Origin: Planctomycetota bacterium
Lineage (GTDB): Bacteria; Planctomycetota; Phycisphaerae; Sedimentisphaerales; Anaerohalosphaeraceae
Length of the DNA stretch: 63,551 bases
Assembly (NCBI GenBank): GCA_016873215.1
Contig: VGXU01000008.1
Coordinates: 1-63,551, forward strand
Reading direction: 5' to 3'
Below are positions 24,704 through 31,671 of the stretch, in pieces; position 1 is the stretch's first letter; every line of letters starts with the position of its first letter. Below the pieces are notes generated by a model. The model made no database searches. It worked only from the letters and a program-made list of their open reading frames with translations, and was not told the origin of the DNA. A program made the translations under genes and the position numbers.

Positions 24704-24811
24704 GCGGCGCGAGTCGTTTTATCCCGCTGCGCAATGAAATTTTTCACCGGATGCAAGGTAAATTTTGCCTGCCCTCTTGAAGAAGTTTTTCTTCTGTGGT
24801 AAATAGTTCCC

Positions 24812-26206
24812 ATGCGCAAATTTCAAAAAGTGAGTTTGATTTTATGTCTGAGTGTTTTATCGGCGATTGGCGTCGGCGCCGAGAACATCGGCTCTATTCT
24901 GCGTAATACTAAAAATCAGAAAGCGAAATTCGCCATTTACGCAGTGCGGGCCTCGGACGGCAAGGAGTTATACTCTTACAATGCCGCCGAGGCGATGATG
25001 CCGGCGTCCAATATGAAGCTGATTACCACCGCCGCGGCGGTTCATTATCTCAACGCGGACTATGTCTTTCGCACCGAAGTGGGATTGTGGAACGGCAATC
25101 TGGTGGTCATCGGGCAGGGTGACCCGCTTTTTGGGGATGCACAGACCGATCAGAATTATAACCGCCGGCCCGGCTGGATTTTTGATACGATTATTTCCGC
25201 CCTGAAACAGAATAAAATTCAATCCATCAGCGATATTGTCGTGGACGCCAGTTTTTTTGATAATAACCGGGTTCATTCCGCCTGGCCGGTGGAGCAATTA
25301 AATCAGCCGTACGCCTGCGAAATCAGCGGGCTGAATTACAACAACAACTGCATTCATGTCGCAGCTAAAAAACAAAACGGCAGGCCGTTGCTGGAGATAA
25401 CCCCTTCGACATCATATATTACGCTGATTAACCAGATTCGTTCCGTCGGCAGCGGCGGCAGTGCCGTGGGGGCGTATCGCAATTCCAGGCCGAACGTGAT
25501 GATTGTAAAAGGCAATCTCAACAAACAAACCGAATTTGACGTGACGATTGAAAAGCCGTCGGCATTTTTTGCATGGCTGCTGAAAGAACGTCTGACACAG
25601 GCGGGGATTGAAGTGCGGGGTAATTTATTGCAGCAGTACGTCAAGAAAGAACCGGGAATACGAACTCTTCATACGTTCGAGACGCCGCTGTCGGATGTCC
25701 TGGGCCGCTGCAACAAGGACAGCCTGGGGCTTGCCGCGGAATCGCTGGTAAAAACCATCTCCGCGGAAAATACGGAAGGGCGAATCAACGGCGAATGGCC
25801 GCACGGACTGAAACGGGTGGGGCGGTATCTGCAATCGCTGGGTGCCGACCCGAACTTGTTTAACCTGGATGACGGGTCGGGCCTGAGCCGGAATAACCGC
25901 CTGACGCCGCGGATTATCGTTTCCGTGCTGCGGGATGTGTATGGCAGTCCGAATTGGAAAATGTTTGAAGCCAGCCTGTCCGTCGGCGGTGAAGACGGCA
26001 CGACGGTCAAGTACTTCCATGATCCGCCATACAAAGGCAATATCCTCGGCAAAACAGGCTATATCTCCGGCGTCCGGGCATTCAGCGGCATCTGTAAAAC
26101 GCCTGAGGGCGACATCCTTTTCAGTATCCTGACCGAAAAAGGCGGCAGTTCCGTACGCAAGGCCATCAATGACATTACGGAAGCCATCTTCGACTGTCGA
26201 TTTTAA
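24812..26206 (+). CDS. dacB: D-alanyl-D-alanine carboxypeptidase/endopeptidase (PBP4 type)
   Basis: Periplasmic class C low-molecular-weight penicillin-binding protein that trims or cuts peptidoglycan cross-links. The 464 residues start with a signal peptide (1-22). The active-site set is complete: MPASNMKLIT (SxxK, near residue 70), GSGLSRNNRLTP (SxN) and LGKTGYISG (KTG). The PBP4 inserts between SxxK and SxN are present. Active peptidoglycan enzymes here, in the amidase and VanY gene as well, show that the organism makes peptidoglycan. Confidence 0.93.
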   Translation: MRKFQKVSLILCLSVLSAIGVGAENIGSILRNTKNQKAKFAIYAVRASDGKELYSYNAAEAMMPASNMKLITTAAAVHYLNADYVFRTEVGLWNGNLVVIGQGDPLFGDAQTDQNYNRRPGWIFDTIISALKQNKIQSISDIVVDASFFDNNRVHSAWPVEQLNQPYACEISGLNYNNNCIHVAAKKQNGRPLLEITPSTSYITLINQIRSVGSGGSAVGAYRNSRPNVMIVKGNLNKQTEFDVTIEKPSAFFAWLLKERLTQAGIEVRGNLLQQYVKKEPGIRTLHTFETPLSDVLGRCNKDSLGLAAESLVKTISAENTEGRINGEWPHGLKRVGRYLQSLGADPNLFNLDDGSGLSRNNRLTPRIIVSVLRDVYGSPNWKMFEASLSVGGEDGTTVKYFHDPPYKGNILGKTGYISGVRAFSGICKTPEGDILFSILTEKGGSSVRKAINDITEAIFDCRF

Positions 26207-26223
26207 CAGAGTCGATAGTCGAA
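26189..26223. terminator. Bidirectional hairpin between dacB and the cystathionine synthase gene
   Basis: A 12-pair stem (one mismatch) with an 11-nt loop spans the dacB stop and the gap between two converging genes. There is no strong U-tract. It probably separates the two transcription units. Confidence 0.5.
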
Positions 26224-26232
26224 AAGGCGTAA

Positions 26233-27438
26233 TTAGAGTTTATGAAGGCCGCGTTCGAGGTCTTCGATGATGTCTCCGGCGTCTTCGATGCCGACGGCCA
26301 GCCGGAACAGCGTGTCGGTAATGCCCAATTGATATCGCTGTTTGCGGGTATAATCATAATAGCTGACGAGGGCCGGGTGCGTGATGAGTGTTTCGACGCC
26401 TCCGAGGCTGGGGCCGATGAAGCAGAGTTTGAGAGCGTCCATAAATTTTTTGGCGTCATTGAGCGTGCCTTTAGTTTCAAACGTAACGACACCGCCGCCG
26501 CCGGTCATTTGAGAGGTAGCGATTTTATAGTGCGGATGGCTTTCAAGGAAGGGATAATAGACGCGCTTGATTCGGGGATGTTTTTCGAGATGCCGGGCGA
26601 TGGCCAATGCGGTCTCGTTTTGCCGGGCAACGCGAAGAGGGAATGTTTTGAGGCCGCGCAGCAGCAGATAGCAGCAGTGGGGGTCGATGGTTCCGCCCAT
26701 GGATTTGTGGAGGTCGCGGATTTTGTCCACAAGAGCGGTCCTTCCGAGGACGGCCCCGGCAAGAATGTCGTTATGGCCGGCCAGATATTTTGTGCAGCTC
26801 TGAAGTACCAGATCGATGCCGAACTCGAGCGGCCGCTGATTGAGAGGCGTTGCGAAGGTACTGTCGATGAGGGTCAGAACACCGTGACGGTCGGCTATTT
26901 TTTTGAGTTTTTCAAGGTCGAAGATGTTCAGGTAGGGGTTAGTCGGCGATTCGGAAAAGATAAAACGGGTATTTTTTTTGATGGCTTTTTCGAGGCCTTT
27001 ATAGTCCCCGAATGGAAGAATGGTGCACTCGACGGCGAACTGTTTTAGATAAGACCGGCAGAATTCGAGGGTTTTTTTGTAGCTGTCGTCGGTGATGATA
27101 ATGTGGTCGCCGGAGTGTACGAGCGAAAGAATGGTAGTCGTGATTGCGCTCATACCGGAGGAAAAAACGACACAGTCCTGTGCCCCTTCAAGGTCGGCGA
27201 GACGTTTTTCGGCGATGGTGGCGGTGGGGTTTCCATACCGGCCGTATTCATAACGCAGCTTGCCTTTATGGGTGAAGTTTTCTATTTCATCGCTGCCGGA
27301 AAAGACAAAGGTTGAGGTTTGCACGATGGGGGTGGTGATGGAATCGGCATAGCGTTCTCTCGGTTCACCCGCGTGGATTGCCCGAGTGGCAATCGCAGGC
27401 TTGCGTTTTTGTTTATTTCGCGAATTTTTCAGGGCCAT
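26233..27438 (-). CDS. Cystathionine gamma-synthase / gamma-lyase family PLP enzyme
   Basis: A cytosolic PLP enzyme of methionine or cysteine metabolism. The 401 residues are of family length. After a basic N-terminus come TRAIHAGE, YEYGRYGNPT, FSSGMSAIT, SPTNPYLNIFD, the PLP lysine in QSCTKYLAGHNDILAG, and the C-terminal GVETLITHPA and RLAVGIED. The overall look is that of plant-type cystathionine gamma-synthase, but lyase or O-acetylhomoserine sulfhydrylase activity cannot be told apart by eye. It is monocistronic, and I see no SAM riboswitch upstream. Confidence 0.88.
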   Translation of the reverse strand: MALKNSRNKQKRKPAIATRAIHAGEPRERYADSITTPIVQTSTFVFSGSDEIENFTHKGKLRYEYGRYGNPTATIAEKRLADLEGAQDCVVFSSGMSAITTTILSLVHSGDHIIITDDSYKKTLEFCRSYLKQFAVECTILPFGDYKGLEKAIKKNTRFIFSESPTNPYLNIFDLEKLKKIADRHGVLTLIDSTFATPLNQRPLEFGIDLVLQSCTKYLAGHNDILAGAVLGRTALVDKIRDLHKSMGGTIDPHCCYLLLRGLKTFPLRVARQNETALAIARHLEKHPRIKRVYYPFLESHPHYKIATSQMTGGGGVVTFETKGTLNDAKKFMDALKLCFIGPSLGGVETLITHPALVSYYDYTRKQRYQLGITDTLFRLAVGIEDAGDIIEDLERGLHKL

Positions 27439-27541
27439 ATCAAATCCTTTTTCTGATGCGCGCGATATTTCATTTTCTTAATTTTCAATATTGACCGAAA
27501 AAGACGGATTTTGCAAGGGTTTTTTGTTGGGACTGTTTGCG

Positions 27542-28558
27542 TTAATGAGCGGTCAATTCGCCGGTCAGTTCTTCGACCAGGTCTTTGAGGGTGAGAATGC
27601 CGAGGATTTTTTTTGTTTCGGGACGGCCGTCAGGGCTGTCGGCCGTGACAGCGGCGATAGAGTGATTTCCCTTGCGGAGGATGGAAATCGCATCGAGAAC
27701 CGAGGTGGAAACGTTTAATCGGACAACGGGAATCAAAAACGCCCGCAAGTCCGTGAATTTATTTTCCGTCGTCAATGTCTGCTCAATGTCGACGCAGCCG
27801 AGGATATTGTTTCGGTCTTTTTCATAAACGGGGATTCGGCGGTGGGGGCAGCGGGCGAGAATCTGCAGCAATTCGCGTCGTCCGCTGTGGAGTTCGGCCA
27901 TTTCGACTTTTGGGATGGGGACGAGGATTGAGCCGATGGAAACTTCGGGGATGTTGGCCAGCCGCTGCATCATATCTTTTTGGAGGGAGCTGAGCAGGCC
28001 TTCATCACGGGTTTCCTGAAGGAGTTGCCGGACCTGGCTTCGCTGGGTGACATCGACGGCGGCGGTGGTATCGACGGGCACGCCGAGAATTTTTGAAAAC
28101 AGCCGAAGCAGCCAGCGCAGGAATCGGATTATGCCGCTTGCGGTAAAGATACGCCATGTTCCCCAGATGACGGGTGCGAGCATTCCCACGAGCATATCGG
28201 TACGATAAAAGAAAACGCTTTTCGGGATAATTTCACCGAAGATGAACAGCGTCGGGGTAATGATGACGGCGGTAAGGATTTCCGTGCGGTGTTCACTGTG
28301 CGTCAGTCGCATTAATATCCAGGTGGCAAACAGCGTCGCCAGATAGTTGACCATATTGTTGCCGAGCAGCAGCGACAAAATCAGCCCCTGGCCGTCCCGG
28401 ACGGCGTGAGAAAGTTTTTTATAGAAAGGCTTGTGCTGTTCGACACCGAGACGCAGACGGAACCGGCTCAGACGGTAAATGCCTATTTCAGTCCCTGAAA
28501 AAAAGGCACTGCAAACATAAAAAATAAGTATGAATGTCAGAAGTATTAAATTCGTCAT
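27542..28558 (-). CDS. CNNM/CBS-pair membrane protein, paralogue 1 (HlyC/CorC family)
   Basis: A 338-residue inner-membrane protein. Residues about 1-170 are a CNNM (DUF21) transmembrane domain (FFSGTEIGIYRLSRFR, GNNMVNYLAT, FGEIIPKSVFF). A CBS pair follows (VPIPKVEMAELHSGRRELLQIL..., ILGILTLKDLVEELTGEL). Related proteins move Mg2+ or Co2+. It is shorter than its neighbour and lacks the C-terminal CorC/HlyC domain. Its start overlaps the neighbour's stop by ATGA, so they are translated together. Confidence 0.88.
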   Translation of the reverse strand: MTNLILLTFILIFYVCSAFFSGTEIGIYRLSRFRLRLGVEQHKPFYKKLSHAVRDGQGLILSLLLGNNMVNYLATLFATWILMRLTHSEHRTEILTAVIITPTLFIFGEIIPKSVFFYRTDMLVGMLAPVIWGTWRIFTASGIIRFLRWLLRLFSKILGVPVDTTAAVDVTQRSQVRQLLQETRDEGLLSSLQKDMMQRLANIPEVSIGSILVPIPKVEMAELHSGRRELLQILARCPHRRIPVYEKDRNNILGCVDIEQTLTTENKFTDLRAFLIPVVRLNVSTSVLDAISILRKGNHSIAAVTADSPDGRPETKKILGILTLKDLVEELTGELTAH

Positions 28559-29913
28559 GGTTTCGGCACCAGGGGGTCGAGCGAAAGAATCAGGGATTCG
28601 ATACGATTTTTACGGACGGATTCGACGGTAAAGCTCATATTTCGCCAGTGGGCAACGTCTCCGTTTTTCGGGATTCTCCCCAGCAGGGCGGTGACAAGAC
28701 CGCCCAGCGTTGTCATCCGGATTTGTTCCGGCTCGACGCCAAATGCCTCGGCCCAGTCGTGAATGGAAAGCTGTGCGGCTAATCGATAGGTCATCGGGCC
28801 GACCTGCTGAATCGGTTCGATGGGGAAGTCCCGCATTTCAGTTCCCATCAATTGACTGACAATATCGTCCTGGGAGACGAGTCCCGCGGTGCCGCCATAT
28901 TCATCCACCACAATGGCAATGTCCGTTTTTGTTTTTTGAAAGAATTCAATCAGCGATTCGATGGTCTTTTGTTCGGGAACAAACGCGACGGGCCGGACAA
29001 GCTTCTCAACGGACTCATCCTGCGGATGCAGCAGCAAATCCCGCAAATAAACAAGGCCGAAAACGGAATCGATGGAATCTTTATAAACAGGAATGTGCCG
29101 CAACTGATGCATCTGCATCATGGCCCGCATTTGGATAAGATCTGTCTTGACCGAGCAGGCATAGACCTCAACGCGAGGCTTCATCACGTGGCGGACTTTG
29201 AGAAATCCAAGCTCAAGCACCTCCAGCAGCAGCATATTTTCATCCTGCGAGAGAAGGCCTTTGCTCGCGGAATTTTCAAGAAGGATACGAAGCTGATTGA
29301 TAGAGACCGGCCTCGATTGGGACGGGACCGCCGCCGGCCCGGCGGCCAGACGCACGGCAGGTTTGACGATGACGGTTTCCATCGCCGCAAGGAAGGGGTT
29401 GAGAATTTTTCGCAGGAGATACAAGGGAATGGCGGCAATGACACAGATAGCATAGGTGTTGGCATAAGCGAGAGCTTTAGGCAGCATTTCGCCGAAGAGA
29501 ACGAGGGTGACAAAAATCGCCACCGCCCAGACGCTGGCGGCAACGGGGTTGAACTGACGTTCGACTTGGATGGTAAGAACGCCGGCGATGGAAAAAAATG
29601 AAATATTGACGAGCATATTGCCGAATAAGAGGCTGGTCAGCAGGCGATTCGGATTTTGCAGCAGGAGATGGATCAGTTTTTCAATGCGGTTGGATGAATG
29701 CGAAAAACCGCCGAGTTTGCGGGGGGACAAATGAAAGAACGCGGTTTCCGAGGCTGAGAAAAAAGCGGAACAGCCCAGCAGACCGGCCATCCATACAAAC
29801 CGCCATACATTTTCGATCAAAAAGCCCACAGACAGTTTCCATCTTCCGGACATTTCATTACAGCACGAAGAGCGTCTAAGGGAAAATGTCGTCGAAATGC
29901 CGCGTTCTGTCAA
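28555..29913 (-). CDS. CNNM/CBS/CorC membrane protein, paralogue 2 (HlyC/CorC family)
   Basis: A 452-residue inner-membrane protein, probably a divalent-cation transporter or sensor. The CNNM domain (FFSASETAFFHLS, GNMLVNISF, FGEMLPKALAYAN) is followed by a CBS pair (ACSVKTDLIQMRAMMQMHQLRHIPVYKDS..., DIAIVVDEYGGTAGLVSQDDI). It ends in a CorC/HlyC domain (GLVTALLGRIPKNGDVAHW). I use the start at 29913 because it overlaps the kinase stop by ATGA. A second ATG at 29853 lies closer to the conserved region and is possible. Confidence 0.88.
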   Translation of the reverse strand: MTERGISTTFSLRRSSCCNEMSGRWKLSVGFLIENVWRFVWMAGLLGCSAFFSASETAFFHLSPRKLGGFSHSSNRIEKLIHLLLQNPNRLLTSLLFGNMLVNISFFSIAGVLTIQVERQFNPVAASVWAVAIFVTLVLFGEMLPKALAYANTYAICVIAAIPLYLLRKILNPFLAAMETVIVKPAVRLAAGPAAVPSQSRPVSINQLRILLENSASKGLLSQDENMLLLEVLELGFLKVRHVMKPRVEVYACSVKTDLIQMRAMMQMHQLRHIPVYKDSIDSVFGLVYLRDLLLHPQDESVEKLVRPVAFVPEQKTIESLIEFFQKTKTDIAIVVDEYGGTAGLVSQDDIVSQLMGTEMRDFPIEPIQQVGPMTYRLAAQLSIHDWAEAFGVEPEQIRMTTLGGLVTALLGRIPKNGDVAHWRNMSFTVESVRKNRIESLILSLDPLVPKP

Positions 29914-30686
29914 GGCCTGTTTTGCCGGGGCAGACGAATCTTGAAGCAGGACCCATGGCCCGCCTGGGATTCGACGGAAATCAGGCCATCGTGTTTATCG
30001 ATGATTTGTTTGCAGAAGGCCAGCCCGATGCCGTTGTTGGGGCCGTCGGGACAATCGGTTTTGGTGGAATAGAACGGGTCGAATATCTTTCGCATTGCGG
30101 CCGGCGGGATGCCTCCGCCGGTGTCGGTGATTTCGACCCAGACGGCTTCGGTTGTCTGATAGGCGCGAACGCGAAGCTCACCGCCCTGGCCGAGCATTGA
30201 TTGACGGGCGTTGAGAATCAGATTCATCAGCACCTGCCGAATGGCCGGGCCATCGCTGAAAATCACGATGTCGTCGGGAATCAGCACTTCCACGTCGATA
30301 TTGTCTTTTCGAAAATCCCTGCCGATGCAGGCGAAAACGTCTTCGGCCAGCGACTTGACGGCAAATTCGCGTTTCTCCATATCTTTCTGCCCGGCCAGCG
30401 TCATTACCCGTTCGAGCATTTCGGCGACTTTTTCGGTCAGCAGGATTGTTTTGTTCAGGGCCTTTTCGGTCAGCGCCGCATCCTCCGGATGGGCAAGGGC
30501 GAACCGGGCATAGTTGACTAAGGGCGTCAGGAGGTTATTGATTTCGTGGGCGGTCATCGTCCATGCCATCCCCACGGCCGCAAGGCTGTGGAGGTGGTCC
30601 ACCTGACGGGAAAGGAGAGAATTTTGCTCCTGCGACGTTTTTAACTGCCGATGCAAAGCCTGTCGTTTTTGTACCACGCCGTTCAT
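29910..30686 (-). CDS. Soluble sensor histidine kinase
   Basis: A 258-residue kinase without membrane segments. A short coiled-coil-like start (residues 5-35) precedes the phosphoacceptor H47 in TAHEINNLLTPL, followed by the ATPase domain: N box MNLILNARQSM, G1 ITDTGGGIPPAAM, F box IFDPFYSTK and G2 NNGIGLAFCKQI. There is no sensor domain, so the signal must come from a partner. It is coupled by ATGA to the first of two CNNM/CBS genes, which makes them candidate sensors. No response regulator is adjacent. Confidence 0.9.
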   Translation of the reverse strand: MNGVVQKRQALHRQLKTSQEQNSLLSRQVDHLHSLAAVGMAWTMTAHEINNLLTPLVNYARFALAHPEDAALTEKALNKTILLTEKVAEMLERVMTLAGQKDMEKREFAVKSLAEDVFACIGRDFRKDNIDVEVLIPDDIVIFSDGPAIRQVLMNLILNARQSMLGQGGELRVRAYQTTEAVWVEITDTGGGIPPAAMRKIFDPFYSTKTDCPDGPNNGIGLAFCKQIIDKHDGLISVESQAGHGSCFKIRLPRQNRP

Positions 30687-30716
30687 TCAAAAACCCTCTT
30701 TTGCCTGTTATTTACT

Positions 30717-30743
30717 TTGTCATTCCCGCGAAGGCGGGAATTC
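30717..30743. repeat. TGTCATTCCCGC palindromic repeat, copy 2
   Basis: ATTCCCGC and GCGGGAAT pair over a GAAG loop (30722-30741), with TTTGTC in front as in the first copy in the opposite direction. It lies 30 bp beyond the kinase start. Confidence 0.6.
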
Positions 30744-31128
30744 AGTATTTATAAGGACTTATGTTTGGCTATCTTTTCAATCGTCAATGTCAAAGTTCAG
30801 ACTCCTGATTTCTGCGTTCTTTTCCCAATTATCGACATTTTCGGAGTAAATTCTTGAAAGTTATGAATTTTCCTTTTCGCTGTCATTCCGGGATTGACCC
30901 GGAATCCAGAATAGCCTCTTTCTTTAATTCCACAATTCCCCCCAAAACCGTTGTATTTGCCGCAGGGAAAATGGCATAATTTATCCGCTTTGCACCTTGA
31001 CGGGGATCTTCGACGCAAAACGTTGACAAAGGAAGGGGAAAGGCGAGGGTAATGCAATTCGATGCTTCACGTCTGTTTTTTCTTCCAAAAAATATAAACA
31101 CACACTCTGTTTTTGAAGGGACAGGATT
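30744..31128. other. Gene-free stretch
   Basis: About 390 bp with no credible reading frame on either strand. It is AT-richer than its surroundings and contains only the third palindromic repeat. It begins a nearly 1-kb gene-poor region between the kinase and alaS. Confidence 0.5.
30881..30909. repeat. TGTCATTCCGGG palindromic repeat, copy 3
   Basis: A close relative of the other two copies: ATTCCGGG and CCCGGAAT pair over ATTGA, flanked by TGTC and CCAG. This class of short palindromes is widespread in bacterial intergenic DNA. Confidence 0.6.
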
Positions 31129-31200
31129 ATGAAAAGGGTATTTACGCCAATTTCATTTTTAACCATTCTATGCGTATTTGTCTTGGCTGATTCAGCATAA
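31129..31200 (+). pseudogene. Truncated signal-peptide frame (23 codons)
   Basis: ATG at 31129 has a good AAGGGA ribosome site. The frame encodes MKRVFTPISFLTILCVFVLADSA, a convincing export signal, and then stops. It may be the remnant of an exported-protein gene or a decoy. The next start, of another truncated exported protein, follows 11 bp later. Confidence 0.35.
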
Positions 31201-31211
31201 ATTGAGGAGTA

Positions 31212-31355
31212 ATGGAAGTGAGAAGATTGCTTTTTAGCTTGGTTTTCATCTCAGAATTGATTATCTGTCCACGACTATTTGCATCAACAAATGTTAGCGG
31301 GCATATTGAAGATACAACTTGGGATATTTCAGGATCACCTTATATCTTGTTATAA
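31212..31355 (+). pseudogene. Truncated start of an exported beta-helix-type protein (47 codons)
   Basis: A signal-peptide-like beginning (MEVRRLLFSLVFISEL...) runs into ASTNVSGHIEDTTWDISGSP and then stops. The 'VSG...TTW..SGSPYI' pattern is typical of the start of large secreted right-handed beta-helix proteins, whose hundreds of further residues are missing here. GGAG stands before the start. It looks like a gene cut at about 31350. Confidence 0.45.
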
Positions 31356-31455
31356 AATCGTTGTGTCTGATTTGTTCAAATGCAGCCAGAATCAGCAAAA
31401 CCAGCGATGCCGAGATTCGAATAATTTGTCGTTTTGACGTTTTCTGTTCCGGCAT
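31294..31455 (-). pseudogene. Small or truncated membrane-protein start
   Basis: On the minus strand an ATG at 31455 with GGGA upstream begins a basic segment (MPEQKTSKRQII) and one membrane helix (ISASLVLLILAAF). It runs on for about 25 unremarkable residues into the plus-strand fragment. It may be a genuine 53-residue membrane peptide or the 5' end of a lost gene. Both fragments point into the same spot near 31355. Confidence 0.35.
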
Positions 31456-31586
31456 AACAATCCCATGAAGTCCATTTTTTGACACGGGAATAATTTTATG
31501 AAAAAGCCGAATTAGTCAAACGAAATAAGGATATTGCCTGCAGGAAATTGCCAATCCGGCCTGAATATGAACAAGCAGGATTTTGA

Positions 31587-31615
31587 TTGGACATTTTATG
31601 GGCGTTTTATATAAT
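31587..31615 (+). promoter_or_regulatory. Promoter for alaS
   Basis: TTGGAC (-35), a 17-nt spacer and a perfect TATAAT (-10), about 56 bp before the alaS ATG at 31672. The -10 lies in an AT-rich tract. Confidence 0.6.
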
Positions 31616-31671
31616 ATCCCCTTAATTTATCGGGATTTTTGCGGTCAGATTACTTTTCAAAGAAAGACGCT

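Noticed and set aside
27439-27541. Possible SAM riboswitch or T-box before the cystathionine synthase gene
   Set aside because: The upstream region is short and AT-rich and shows no conserved core or terminator/antiterminator pair.
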